Position numbers and translations under genes: made by a program. Shown here one piece after another: positions 38,686-47,934 of a stretch of 64,000 nt of DNA. The stretch is from Rhodospirillum sp. GTDB taxonomy: Bacteria > Pseudomonadota > Alphaproteobacteria > Dongiales > Dongiaceae. Below the pieces are notes generated by a model, which was not told the origin of the DNA, did no database searches, and saw nothing but the letters and a program-made list of their open reading frames with translations. Within the stretch, counting starts at the first letter, position 1; each line of letters begins with the position of its first letter. The stretch lies in NCBI GenBank assembly GCA_013822765.1, contig PNKY01000004.1, forward strand, positions 248,001 to 312,000. Reading direction: 5' to 3'.

Positions 38686-39634
38686 CATTGCTGACGATCA
38701 GCGCGGTCGTGTCTCAAAGCATTCAGACGATGAATACCATCGTTATTGGGCGTTGTCTGAAAAGGAGCGCCAAGAGTTCGTGCGAGCGAGTTACGCTCAA
38801 CGCGACCCCAAAGACCCCTATGCCACTTCGCGGGACTACAACGCTCGCGAACTGGAGATCCAATCGATCATCGAAAATGTGAAGCCCGGCACGATAGTCG
38901 ACCTCGGGTGTGGCAACGGTTTTACTCTGCTTCGTGTGGCGGAAAAGGTTGAGGGCGACTATACTGGAGTTGATTTCTCCGAGCACCTCATAGGCGGTGC
39001 TCAGGCCCTGGCGAATGGCGCGAACCTTCCCAGAAAACCGCGTTTCGTTTGTGCCGATGCTATCGAACATCTCCGCAATCTTCCCAATGACTCAGTTGAT
39101 TGCGTGATCTCTGAGCGATTCATTCAGAACCTGCCGTCGATCGACTGGCAACGATCGGTGGTCGCAGATATTTTTCGGGTTCTCAAGCCAGGTGGCCGCG
39201 CTCTCGTATGCGAAGGCTCCGAAACCGGTTTTGAGGGCCTGAATGACTTGCGCGAGAAGGTGGGACTGACGCGCATCCCTGCAACGAGCGCAGAGAATAT
39301 CTCCGCGATTCGCCTTAAGGACTCCGAGTTCGAGGATCATTGCCGACAGCTTGGCTTCAAACTGGTCAGGAAGTCCGGCTATTCCCTTTTCTTCATCATC
39401 GCCCGGGTGCTGCATCCCCTCTTAGTTGCTCCGAATGCTCCAAGATTTGATGCGGAAATCAACAACCTTGCGCGGACGATTCAAAGCCACGCACCATTCG
39501 AGCCGGGCTATGGCGGAAATGAGCTATGGGTCTACGAGAAGCCAGCCCGCCCGGCCACCCGCCAGCCATCGAAGATTGGTGACCCTGTAAACGAAGAAAT
39601 GCACGCGCCGCGCCTTGAGCCGCGAAGGAGCTAG
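38672..39634 (+). CDS. Class I SAM-dependent methyltransferase
   Basis: A 320-residue protein. Motif I is GTIVDLGCGNGFTLLRVAEK (about residues 73-92), with YTGVDFSEHLIGGAQ, an acidic SVDCVISERFIQNLPSI and IFRVLKPGGRALVCEGSE following. This is a Methyltransf_11/25-type fold. The N-terminal 65 and C-terminal 80 residues are extra and may bind the substrate. It overlaps the deacetylase-like gene, so the pair probably modifies the same glycan or glycolipid; that is inference. It is also lower in GC than the chromosome around it. Confidence 0.8.
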   Translation: MPAGDIADDQRGRVSKHSDDEYHRYWALSEKERQEFVRASYAQRDPKDPYATSRDYNARELEIQSIIENVKPGTIVDLGCGNGFTLLRVAEKVEGDYTGVDFSEHLIGGAQALANGANLPRKPRFVCADAIEHLRNLPNDSVDCVISERFIQNLPSIDWQRSVVADIFRVLKPGGRALVCEGSETGFEGLNDLREKVGLTRIPATSAENISAIRLKDSEFEDHCRQLGFKLVRKSGYSLFFIIARVLHPLLVAPNAPRFDAEINNLARTIQSHAPFEPGYGGNELWVYEKPARPATRQPSKIGDPVNEEMHAPRLEPRRS

Positions 39635-39808
39635 GCTAACGGGCTCCGCTCCGCGAGCTCTCCCGCGGGGTCCGGCGCGTTACTGCGATCGCGCGCCGGA
39701 GCGGCGCGGCCGATTAACCCGGCGATCGCCGCCGACGTCGCATCGGCCGCCTTTTGCGCCGGGGCGATTTGCAGCCAAGCATAGATACGCACGCCAGTCT
39801 CTAAGACG
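39635..39808. other. Short non-coding stretch left of the NmrA remnant
   Basis: The 174 bases between the methyltransferase stop and the recognisable NmrA-like sequence hold no frame with family resemblance. The N-terminal dinucleotide-binding region expected here for the next gene is missing or scrambled. Confidence 0.45.
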
Positions 39809-40552
39809 TGCTCGCATCGGCTTCATCGCCAACTCGGCGACCTGGACGATCGTTCTTCGCTCGACAGCGTGCTGCAGGGGGTCTACGGCGTGTTCGGCGT
39901 GCAACCGCCCGGCTTCGACGGGACGGACTTCGCGACCGCCGATGAGATCCGCCTGGGTCGCAACCTCGCGGACGCCGCCAAGGCGGCCGGTGTGCGGCAC
40001 TTCGTCTATACCTCGGTCGGCGGCGCGGACCGCCAGTCCGGCGTGCCGCATTTCGAGACCAAGTGGGCGATCGAGCAGCATATCGGCGAGATCGGCCTGC
40101 CGGCGACCCTCCTGCGGCCGACCTCGTTCTTCGAGCTTTATTTCAGCCCGTACGTCTCGTTCCGGGGCGATGTGCTGTCGTTCTTGCCTGACGCGGAGAC
40201 GGCGGTGCAGCACATCGCGGTCGAGGATATCGGCGCGTTCGCCCGGCTGGTGTTCGAGCGGCCGGACGCATTCCTGGGCGAGGCGCTGGAACTCGCGGGC
40301 GACACGCTGACGGCGTCAGAGATCGCCCGCGCCATCGGCGTCTCGACCGGCCGCAACGTCGTCTATCATCAGTATCCACCGGAGGCGATCAATCAGAATC
40401 CTGTGCTGAGCGCCTTGCTGGATTTCCTGCGCCACAAGGGGTTCGCCGCCAACATTCCGTTGTTGCGCAGCCTGCACCCCGGCCTCCTGACCTTCGACCG
40501 CTGGCTCGATCGGGGGGCCAAGCGTCGGTTCGGCGCGGTGCTCGCCGCCTAG
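39809..40552 (+). pseudogene. 5'-truncated NmrA/SDR-like NAD(P)-binding protein
   Basis: The open frame from the GTG at 39869 encodes 227 residues: GVYGVFGVQPPGFDGTDFAT, then AAKAAGVRHFVYTSVGGADR and LRPTSFFELYFSPYV, which match the NmrA-like atypical short-chain dehydrogenase family. Recognisable sequence continues upstream in frame (GDLDDRSSLDS at about 39836-39868), but the Rossmann GxxGxxG strand that must precede it is absent. A functional cofactor site is therefore unlikely. An annotation pipeline could still call it as a short intact gene. Confidence 0.65.
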
Positions 40553-41039
40553 CGGTGGTCGACCGCCTTGGCCAGGCGATCGCCGATCGTCTGGATCAAC
40601 GAGACCAGCGCGATCAGCACGACGATAACCGCGAGCTGGGCAGCGCTTCGGGCACCAGCACCTCACGCACGATGGTCCAGCGGTTGCCGCCCATCGCGCG
40701 GACGGCATCGATCAGGCCGCGATCGACCTCGCGCAAGGCGACCTCCGCCACCCGGCCGAAATAGGGGATTGCAGAAATCGACAAGGGCACGATCGCCGCC
40801 GCGGTGCCGATCGAGGTACCGACGATGAGCCGGGTGAGTGGAATCAGTGCCACCAGCAGGATGATGAAGGGCAGGGACCGGAAGGCGTTCACCATGGCGC
40901 CGAGGCAGCGGTTAATCCAGCGGTTCTCCCAGATTCCGCCGGGTGCGGTCCCTACCAGCACGAGGCCGAGCGGCAAGCCAAGCACGAATCCGATCGCGCC
41001 GGAAACCAGGGTCATCACCACGCTCTGCCACAGACTCTG
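40553..41039 (-). pseudogene. metI: Broken MetI-like methionine ABC transporter permease
   Basis: The minus-strand frame 41021-40614 carries MetI sequence (LVSGAIGFVLGLPLGLVLVG, FRSLPFIILLVALIPLTR, VGTSIGTAAAIVPLSISAIP, EVDRGLIDAVRAMGGNRWTI) and then stops in frame after PEALPSS. The true C-terminus reappears in another frame (LAVIVVLIALVSLIQTIGDR at about 40620-40555) after loss of roughly 40 residues. The N-terminus is also missing: the match begins WQSVVMTLVS right where the oppositely oriented binding-protein fragment starts. This is a decayed gene. Confidence 0.75.
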
Positions 41040-41384
41040 GTGATCCCGGGCGCCAAGGCGATCGAATTCCCCTTCGACAACGTGGTCAAGGTGCCGTCAG
41101 ACGAGACGGTGGCGTGCCAGGACCTGGCGCTGGGCGCTGGCGTCAGGCTGGACGCGATTGTCGCCAACCTGGCGACCACCAAGGAGCGGATTGACGCCAC
41201 CGGCGCCTTCAAGATCGTCGGCAAGCCGCTCTATGGCGAGCCGAACTGGGTCGCGATCGACAAGGGCGATCCAGAGTGGGAGGCAAAGATCATCGGGGCC
41301 ATCAAGGCACTGCGGGCGGACGGCACGCTGGCCAAGATTTCCCAGAAATGGCTCGGCGCCGACATCACCGCGGAAGATCTCTAG
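41040..41384 (+). pseudogene. 3' fragment of an amino-acid ABC transporter substrate-binding protein
   Basis: About 114 residues of the C-terminal lobe of a polar-amino-acid binding protein (SBP_bac_3 type): DLALGAGVRLDAIVANLATT, then FKIVGKPLYGEPNWVAIDKG and ALRADGTLAKISQKWLGADI. The signal peptide and first lobe are gone; the fragment abuts the truncated metI remnant. It lies 7 bases before an apparently intact permease of the same transporter type. Confidence 0.72.
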
Positions 41385-41391
41385 GGCGATC

Positions 41392-42255
41392 GTGACAGCG
41401 ACCGTGTCCAGCGGACCGGATTCGGTCCAATCGCGCACCGCCGCTCGGCCCCGATTCGGGCTGAGCGGCGGTGCGCGCCGGTTCCGCCTGCAGGTAGCGC
41501 TGTCATGGCTGGTGCTGGCGGCGGGACTGGTCACCGTGCTCGCGCAGTCGGACCTGAAATTCGCCCTCATCGCGGAGAAGCTGCCCTTCCTGCTGGGGCT
41601 GCGTCTGACGCCCGACGGCTTCATCCAGGGCCTGGCGCTCACGCTCTTCATCACCGCTTGGTCGATGGTATTCGCCGCGCTCGCCGGCGTGCTGACGGCG
41701 CTCGGCCGCTTGTCGAGCCACCCGGTGGCATTCGCTACGGCGACCTTCTACGCCTCGTTGTTCCGTGGCACGCCTTTGCTGGTGCAGGTGCTGATGATCT
41801 ATCTCGCCTTGCCGCAGGTCGGAATCATCCTGGGCGGGCTCAGTTCGGGCATCATCGCACTGTCGCTGAACTACGGCGCCTATCTGGCGGAGACAATCCG
41901 CAGCGGCATCACCGCCGTTCCGCATGGCCAGCGCGAGGCGGCGATGGCGCTCGGCCTGTCGCGGTGGCGTATCGGCTGGCGCATCGTGGCACCGCAGGCG
42001 TTGCGCATCATCATTCCGCCCGCTGGCGCGCAATTCATCTCCATGCTCAAGGATTCCTCGCTGGTCTCGATCATGGGTTTGTGGGAAATCAACTTCCTGG
42101 CGCAGTCCTACGGGCGAGCGACCTATCGCTACATGGAGATGCTGACCACGGCAGCGGTGATCTACTGGATGATGTCAATCTTGTTCGAACTGGTGCAGGC
42201 CCGGCTGGAACAGCGTTTCGGCAAGGGCTACCAGCGCGTGGCGATTCAAGCGTAG
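41392..42255 (+). CDS. Polar amino acid ABC transporter permease (His/Glu/Gln/cystine type)
   Basis: From the GTG at 41392 the protein has 287 residues and about five membrane segments. Family features are the HisM/GlnP N-terminal domain (GFIQGLALTLFITAWSMVFA), YASLFRGTPLLVQVLMIYLA and the EAA loop REAAMALGLSRWRIGWRIVA with PQALRIIIPPAGAQ. No intact binding protein or ATPase gene adjoins it, so it may be a survivor of a deleted transporter operon or may use subunits encoded elsewhere. The sulfur-related neighbours hint at cystine or methionine-derivative transport. Confidence 0.83.
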   Translation: MTATVSSGPDSVQSRTAARPRFGLSGGARRFRLQVALSWLVLAAGLVTVLAQSDLKFALIAEKLPFLLGLRLTPDGFIQGLALTLFITAWSMVFAALAGVLTALGRLSSHPVAFATATFYASLFRGTPLLVQVLMIYLALPQVGIILGGLSSGIIALSLNYGAYLAETIRSGITAVPHGQREAAMALGLSRWRIGWRIVAPQALRIIIPPAGAQFISMLKDSSLVSIMGLWEINFLAQSYGRATYRYMEMLTTAAVIYWMMSILFELVQARLEQRFGKGYQRVAIQA

Positions 42256-42263
42256 GATTGGGC

Positions 42264-43250
42264 ATGGGCAACAATCGCACCATCATTCTCGACGGCGGCA
42301 TGGGTCGCCAGCTTGCGCGTATCGGTGCACCGTTCCGCATGCCGGAGTGGTCGGCACTGGCGCTGATCGAAGCGCCGGATTTGGTCGAGCGCGCGCACGC
42401 GCAGTTCATCGCCGGCGGGGCGGAGGTCATTACCACCAACAGCTATTCGATCCTGCCGCACCAGATCGGCAAAGACTATTTCAAGTCCAACGGCTGCCGG
42501 CTGGCGGACCTCGCCGGCCGTCTGGCGCGCAGTGCCGCTGACAAGGCCGGACGCAAGGTCAAGGTAGCCGGGTCGATCCCACCACCCTTCGGGTCCTATC
42601 AGCCGAACAAGTTTGATGCGGATTGCGCGCCGGCCATTCTCGATATCCTGATCACGGGACTGGCCCAGCATGTCGACGTGTGGCTGATCGAGACACAAAG
42701 CTCGACCGCCGAGGCGCATACGGCGCTCAAGGCGGCGGCGCGGTTCCCGCGGCCGATCTGGGTGTCCTATACCCTGAAGGATGAAGCAGGCCGTACGGAA
42801 CCGGCCGAACTGCGCTCAGGAGAGCCGGTCGCCGACGCCGTCCGCGCCACCGTGCAATGGGGCGCGCAAGCTGTGTTGTTCAATTGCAGCCAGCCGGAAG
42901 TCATGGCAGCGGCGGTCAGCGCCGGGGTGGAGGCGCTGCGCGCGATCGGTCGCGGTGACGTGCGCATCGGCGTCTATGCCAATACCTTCGAACCCGAACC
43001 GCCGAGCGATGCCGCCTATGCCGGGATCTCGGAGATGCGGGCGGATGTGAGCCCGCAGCGCTATCTCGCGTTCGTTGAGCAATGGCTTGCCTCGGGCGCG
43101 TCGATCGTCGGCGGCTGCTGCGGCATCGGCCCGGAGCATATCGCCGAGATCGCCGAATATCTGAGGTCGACAGCAACACAGCCAAAGCGCGTTGCCATCC
43201 CATCGCACGAGGAGCTCCAGCATGACGTCTGCGTTGTCTGCCGAGCGTAG
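42264..43250 (+). CDS. Homocysteine S-methyltransferase family protein
   Basis: A 328-residue protein of the Zn-dependent homocysteine S-methyltransferase fold (MmuM/BHMT-like). The N-terminus IILDGGMGRQLARIGAPFRM, ITTNSYSILP and the three zinc cysteines (C208 in FNCSQP, C285 and C286 in GGCCGIGP) are intact. Such enzymes make methionine from homocysteine using S-methylmethionine, SAM or betaine as donor. The C-terminal CVVCRA is unusual. It follows the permease by 8 bases and overlaps the next gene by 29 bases, so these are co-transcribed. Confidence 0.87.
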   Translation: MGNNRTIILDGGMGRQLARIGAPFRMPEWSALALIEAPDLVERAHAQFIAGGAEVITTNSYSILPHQIGKDYFKSNGCRLADLAGRLARSAADKAGRKVKVAGSIPPPFGSYQPNKFDADCAPAILDILITGLAQHVDVWLIETQSSTAEAHTALKAAARFPRPIWVSYTLKDEAGRTEPAELRSGEPVADAVRATVQWGAQAVLFNCSQPEVMAAAVSAGVEALRAIGRGDVRIGVYANTFEPEPPSDAAYAGISEMRADVSPQRYLAFVEQWLASGASIVGGCCGIGPEHIAEIAEYLRSTATQPKRVAIPSHEELQHDVCVVCRA

Positions 43251-44310
43251 GGAGCGGCCGGCGACGCCGGTCGTCTCCTCGCTGCCGATCCTCGATCTTC
43301 GGCAGCTCGATGGCGATGATACCGAGCGTTGGCTGTTCCTGGATCGTTTGCGGGCCGCCGCGCGGGATGTCGGCTTCTTCTATCTGGTCGGCCATGGCAT
43401 CAGCCAGGCCTTCATCGATACATTGCTGGCGGCAACGCGGCAGTTCTTCGACTTGCCGGAAGCGGACAAGCTGGCGATCGAGATGGTGAATTCGCCGCAC
43501 TTTCGCGGCTACACCCGCGTCGGCTGGGAGCATACCCGCGGCAAGCCCGACTGGCGCGAGCAGGTCGATATCGGTGCCGAACGACCCGTCTTGCCGCGCG
43601 AGGCGGGGCGCCCGGCTTGGGAACGGCTGCAAGGGCCGAACCAGTGGCCCGCCGGCTATCCCGAGCTGAAGCCGGTCATCTTGCGCTGGCAGGAGGAGGC
43701 AACGGCGCTGGCGGTGCGCCTGACCCAGGCGTTCGCGGCGAGCCTCGGCCAGCCGCACAACGTGTTCGAGGCGATCTATGGCGAGCGGCCGAATCAGTTG
43801 GTCAAGATCATCCGCTATCCCGGACGCGAGGCCACCAAGAGCGACCAGGGCGTCGGCGCACACAAGGACAGCGGCTTCGTTACGATCCTGTTGCAGGACA
43901 AGGTGAGCGGCCTGCAGGTCGAAGGGCCCGATGGCTGGATCGATGCGCCGCCGATTCCGGGCAGCTTCATCATCAATGTGGGCGAGCTGCTTGAGATGGC
44001 GAGCAACGGCTATCTGCGCGCCACTGTGCATCGCGTGGTGACGCCGCCCGCCGGCACCGACCGGCTGTCGGTTGCGTTGTTCCTCGGCGCACGCCTGGAT
44101 TCGACCGTGCCCGTGCTCACGCTCTCGCCGGCGCTGGCGGCGGAAGCGCGCGGCGTCAGCCAGGATCCGCACAACCCGCTATTCCGCGATGTCGGCAAGA
44201 ACTATCTGAAAGGCCGCCTGCGCTCGCACCCTGATGTCGCGCGCCGGCATTACGCCGACCTGCTGAGCGAGGAGGAGAAGCGCGCGACCGGTCCCGGCTC
44301 GGCCTATTGA
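43222..44310 (+). CDS. Isopenicillin N synthase-like 2-oxoglutarate/Fe(II) dioxygenase
   Basis: A 362-residue protein from the ATG at 43222 (GAGGAG upstream). The N-terminal DIOX_N domain is AARDVGFFYLVGHGISQAFI. The jelly-roll core has the Fe ligands H214 and D216 (AHKDSGFVTILLQD), distal H270 (ATVHRVV) and the R281-x-S283 motif for 2-oxoglutarate. Members hydroxylate, cyclise or desaturate small molecules. Its overlap with the homocysteine methyltransferase gene and the surrounding sulfonate genes suggest a sulfur-containing substrate; that is inference. It is not TauD, which belongs to another dioxygenase family. Confidence 0.87.
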   Translation: MTSALSAERRERPATPVVSSLPILDLRQLDGDDTERWLFLDRLRAAARDVGFFYLVGHGISQAFIDTLLAATRQFFDLPEADKLAIEMVNSPHFRGYTRVGWEHTRGKPDWREQVDIGAERPVLPREAGRPAWERLQGPNQWPAGYPELKPVILRWQEEATALAVRLTQAFAASLGQPHNVFEAIYGERPNQLVKIIRYPGREATKSDQGVGAHKDSGFVTILLQDKVSGLQVEGPDGWIDAPPIPGSFIINVGELLEMASNGYLRATVHRVVTPPAGTDRLSVALFLGARLDSTVPVLTLSPALAAEARGVSQDPHNPLFRDVGKNYLKGRLRSHPDVARRHYADLLSEEEKRATGPGSAY

Positions 44311-45359
44311 GAAGCCCGGCCGTTCGCGCCATTGGTTGACGGCTCGGCTGGCGGCGGTGACGCCAGGGTCTCATCGGTCGGCGTTTGCCGCGACCGCGCC
44401 TGGCTCACATGGCTGCCCGGCGGTACGCTCTGGGTCAGCCACACGTTGCCGCCGATCACCGAGCCGCGCCCGATCGTGATGCGGCCAAGGATCGTGGCTC
44501 CAGCATAGATCACCACGTCATCCTCGATGATCGGGTGACGCGGCGCGGCCTTGATGAGGGCGCCTTGCTCGTCGGCCGGGAAGCTGCGCGCGCCCAGCGT
44601 CACCGCCTGGTAGAGCCGGACATTGGCGCCGATCACCGTCGTCTCGCCGATCACCACGCCGGAGCCGTGATCGATGAAAAAGCCCGGGCCGATCTCGGCC
44701 GCCGGATGGATGTCGATGCCGGTCGCCGAATGCGCGATCGCGGATACCAGACGCGCGATGAACGGCGCGCCAAGCCGGTGCAAGGCATGCCCCAGCCGAT
44801 AACGCATGATGGCGTTCATGCCGGGATAGCACAGCAGGATCTCGGAAATGCTGGTCGCCGCCGGATCGCCCTGATAGGCGGCGAGCAGGTCGCTCACCAG
44901 CAACGCGCGGATCGCCGGCAGGTCATTGGCGAAGGCGCTGGTGATCCTGATCGCCCGCTGCTCCAACTCTTGCTCAGCGATGAATTCCTCACTCGCGACA
45001 AAGAGCAGGCCACGTCGGACCTGCTCCTGCAGGGAGCTGAGGGCGGCGTTGAGGGTGTTCCCGACGTAATAATCGATGCTGTCGTCGTCGAGAACGTGCG
45101 GGCCATAGTGGGTGGGAAACAGGGCGGCCGTGAGCTCGTCCAGGATCTTGATGAGCGCCGCGCGCGACGGCAACTCGCGCACATGGCCGCGATGCCGGAC
45201 TTTGTTGGCAACCTCGCGCGACGTGCGCAAAGCGCTCACGACCGACGTCAGGTTCCACGCGACGTCCGAACCCGATATTCTCTCGCCCTCGTTCGACACC
45301 GATACACCCTGACACCAGTTCGTGGACGGTGGATCCCCGATGCCACCGCCCAGCTTCAT
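44304..45359 (-). CDS. Serine O-acetyltransferase (EpsC/NifP type)
   Basis: A 351-residue protein. The first 180 residues are helical (CysE N-terminal-like), then the left-handed beta helix with hexapeptide repeats, SATGIDIHPAAEIGPGFFID, HGSGVVIGETTVIGANVRLY and PIIEDDVVIYAGATILGRIT. The GIDIHP and DHG histidines match SAT active-site residues. The enzyme acetylates serine for cysteine synthesis. It is longer than classic CysE and of the EpsC-like group often found with accessory cysteine genes. It is convergent with the dioxygenase, overlapping by 7 bases. The exact start is uncertain. Confidence 0.87.
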   Translation of the reverse strand: MKLGGGIGDPPSTNWCQGVSVSNEGERISGSDVAWNLTSVVSALRTSREVANKVRHRGHVRELPSRAALIKILDELTAALFPTHYGPHVLDDDSIDYYVGNTLNAALSSLQEQVRRGLLFVASEEFIAEQELEQRAIRITSAFANDLPAIRALLVSDLLAAYQGDPAATSISEILLCYPGMNAIMRYRLGHALHRLGAPFIARLVSAIAHSATGIDIHPAAEIGPGFFIDHGSGVVIGETTVIGANVRLYQAVTLGARSFPADEQGALIKAAPRHPIIEDDVVIYAGATILGRITIGRGSVIGGNVWLTQSVPPGSHVSQARSRQTPTDETLASPPPAEPSTNGANGRASQ

Positions 45360-45603
45360 CTTAGTGTGTCACTTTTTGCATACAGGCGGCACTGGACGAA
45401 GCGAGTTTATCTTGCGATTACGGCCACTTATTTTCACCGCACAAGAGCTTTCCTGCTGCGATCACGCGCCTTGTCGCAATGCCTCATGCGATCCGAGAGG
45501 CTAAGTAATCCTCGCGCTTCCGCCAAGAAAGAGTCGCTCCGCCAATCGGCGGCGACCGGCTATTCAGGATGTCGAGAGCAATCCTTAAGCAGATCGATCG
45601 GTC
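45360..45603. other. Intergenic region between serine acetyltransferase and OYE genes
   Basis: The 244 bases separate two divergent genes and should hold both promoters. The stretch is less GC-rich (around 45360-45440). No clear operator or hairpin was found. Confidence 0.4.
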
Positions 45604-46704
45604 ATGCCCCGAGCGTTGTTGAGCGCCTTCCGTGTGGGAACCTTGGAGTTGCGCAATCGCGTGGTGATGGCGCCGATGACGCGCAATCGCGCCGGCGCCG
45701 GCGAGCTGGCTACCCCCATGATGGCGACCTACTACGGTCAGCGCGCGGGGGCAGGGCTGATTGTGACGGAAGCGAGCCAGGTCTCTGCGGACGCGGTCGG
45801 CTATCCCAAGACACCCGGCATCCACACCGACGCGCAGGTCGAGGCCTGGCGTCAGGTGACGGATGCGGTCCATGATGCCGGTGGCCGCATCTTCCTCCAG
45901 CTTTGGCATGCTGGCCGCGCCTCGCACCCATCCCTGTTGCCGGACGGGCAGGCGCCCGTGGCACCATCAGCGATCGCCGCCGCTGGCAAGGCGTTCACGG
46001 CGCAAGGTCTCGTGCCGTTTCCCGAGCCTCGCGCCCTCGCGCTGGCCGAAATTCCACCGCTCATCGCGGCGTTCGGCCATGCATCGGTGCGGGCGCGGGC
46101 GGCCGGCTTCGACGGTGTCGAGATCCATGCGGGCAATGGCTACCTGATCGACCAGTTCCTGCGCGATGGCACGAACCAGCGGAGCGACGGATATGGCGGT
46201 TCGCCCGCCAATCGCGCGCGATTCCTGCTCGAAGTCACCGAAGCAGTCGCCGCGGCCTGGGAAGCAAACCGGGTCGGCGTGCGCATCTCGCCGCTGCAGA
46301 CCTTCAACGACATGCGGGATTCCGATCCCACGCGCACCTTCCGCTACGTCGCGGAGGAGCTGGATCGGTTCGATCTCGCCTACCTCCACGTGGTGGAGGC
46401 CGTGAATCCCAACGCGCGCGATCTCGGCCTCGCGATCTCGCCGATCGTGCGTTGCGCGTTCGATGGCCCCGTGATGCTGAATGGCGGCTACACGCGTGAT
46501 CTCGCCGACCGCGCCATCGTCGACGGTCTCGCTGACCTGGTCTCCTTCGGCTCCGCCTACATCGCCAATCCGGATCTGATCGAACGCTTCCGCCACCACC
46601 ATCCGTTGAACACGCCCGATCGCACGACCTTCTACGGCGGCACTGCTGAAGGCTACGTCGACTATCCCGCGATCGGCGATGAGCCGACCCTGTTGAGAGC
46701 ATGA
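45604..46704 (+). CDS. Old yellow enzyme family alkene reductase (NemA-like)
   Basis: A 366-residue FMN-dependent TIM-barrel oxidoreductase. The N-terminus [20 protein letters not shown], then [36 protein letters not shown] and SPLQTFNDM are typical, with the substrate-binding His/Asn pair in HAGNGYL. These enzymes use NAD(P)H to reduce activated alkenes or nitro compounds. Its stop overlaps the ssuD start (ATGA), an unusual coupling; no ssuE flavin reductase is present in the window. Confidence 0.92.
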   Translation: MPRALLSAFRVGTLELRNRVVMAPMTRNRAGAGELATPMMATYYGQRAGAGLIVTEASQVSADAVGYPKTPGIHTDAQVEAWRQVTDAVHDAGGRIFLQLWHAGRASHPSLLPDGQAPVAPSAIAAAGKAFTAQGLVPFPEPRALALAEIPPLIAAFGHASVRARAAGFDGVEIHAGNGYLIDQFLRDGTNQRSDGYGGSPANRARFLLEVTEAVAAAWEANRVGVRISPLQTFNDMRDSDPTRTFRYVAEELDRFDLAYLHVVEAVNPNARDLGLAISPIVRCAFDGPVMLNGGYTRDLADRAIVDGLADLVSFGSAYIANPDLIERFRHHHPLNTPDRTTFYGGTAEGYVDYPAIGDEPTLLRA

Positions 46705-47897
46705 CCATGTCAACACCCGCCAATTCCGACGCGCCGAAGACCACCGACGTCCTTTGGTTCCTGCCGACCCATGGCGACGGCCGCTACCTGGGGTCGGAGA
46801 TCGGCGCGCGCCATGTGACGCTGAACTATCTCAGCCAGATCGCGCGCGCCGCGGACGAGCTCGGCTATTTCGGCGTTCTGCTGCCGACCGGCCGCTCATG
46901 CGAGGATTCCTGGGTCGTCGCCTCGGCCATGGTGCCGCTGACCCGGAGGCTGCGCTTCCTGGTGGCGGTGCGGCCGGGGCTCTCCGAGCCGTCGATGACC
47001 GCACGCATGGCGGCGACGCTGGATCGGCTGTCCGAAGGGCGGCTCCTGATCAACGTGGTCACCGGCGGCGATCCGGTGGAGCTGCGTGGCGACGGCGTGT
47101 TCCTGGACCATGACGAACGCTATGCCGTCACCAGTGAATACCTGGAGATCTGGCGCCGCCTGCTCCAAAGCGAGACCGTCGACTACCAGGGCAAGCATCT
47201 GCGCAGCGAGGCGGGCAAGTTACTTTATCCGCCGGTGCAGAAGCCTTATCCGCCGCTCTATTTCGGTGGTTCCTCGCCTGCCGGGCAGGAGGTCGCGGTC
47301 GATCACTGCGACGTCTACCTAACCTGGGGCGAGCCGCCGCAGCAGGTTGCCGAGAAGATCGAGCAGGTGCGCAAGCTGGCGGCGTCGCGCGGGAAGACGC
47401 TCAGTTTCGGCATCCGCCTCCACGTTATCGTGCGCGAGACCGCGGAAGAGGCTTGGCGCGAGGCTGACAACCTCATCCGACACCTCGACGATGACGCCAT
47501 CCAGACGGCGCAGAAAGCCTTCGCACGCTTCGATTCCGTGGGCCAGCAGCGCATGGTGCAGCTGCATGGCGGCCAGCGCGACAAGCTGGAGATCAGCCCA
47601 AATCTCTGGGCCGGCGTCGGCCTGGTGCGTGGCGGAGCGGGAACGGCACTGGTTGGCAATCCCGAACAGGTGGCGACGCGAATGAAAGAGTACATCGATC
47701 TCGGGGTCGAGCGCTTCATCCTCTCCGGCTACCCGCATCTCGAGGAATGCTATCGCTTCGCCGAGCTGGTGTTCCCGCTGCTGCCGCTGACAGCGACGAC
47801 TGGCAACGACCTCGGCCGCGCCCGCAACGCCGGGCCATTCGGCGAGGTGATCGCCAACGTAGCGGCACCGTCGCAGCGCCGCGTCGCCGAATCGTAA
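46701..47897 (+). CDS. ssuD: FMNH2-dependent alkanesulfonate monooxygenase
   Basis: A 398-residue bacterial luciferase-family enzyme. [20 protein letters not shown], then [40 protein letters not shown] and [15 protein letters not shown] are characteristic of SsuD. It cleaves alkanesulfonates to aldehyde and sulfite, releasing sulfur for cysteine synthesis, and needs FMNH2 from a partner reductase. It is the first clear member of the ssu set, followed after 174 bases by ssuA. Confidence 0.94.
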   Translation: MTMSTPANSDAPKTTDVLWFLPTHGDGRYLGSEIGARHVTLNYLSQIARAADELGYFGVLLPTGRSCEDSWVVASAMVPLTRRLRFLVAVRPGLSEPSMTARMAATLDRLSEGRLLINVVTGGDPVELRGDGVFLDHDERYAVTSEYLEIWRRLLQSETVDYQGKHLRSEAGKLLYPPVQKPYPPLYFGGSSPAGQEVAVDHCDVYLTWGEPPQQVAEKIEQVRKLAASRGKTLSFGIRLHVIVRETAEEAWREADNLIRHLDDDAIQTAQKAFARFDSVGQQRMVQLHGGQRDKLEISPNLWAGVGLVRGGAGTALVGNPEQVATRMKEYIDLGVERFILSGYPHLEECYRFAELVFPLLPLTATTGNDLGRARNAGPFGEVIANVAAPSQRRVAES

Positions 47898-47934
47898 GCC
47901 GAGAAATTCTGCGACGGCCGCCGAGTTTATCTAG

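Noticed and set aside
40614-41021. Intact methionine transporter permease
   Set aside because: The frame has MetI sequence but lacks the N-terminus and breaks before the C-terminus, which continues in another frame. It is reported as a pseudogene.
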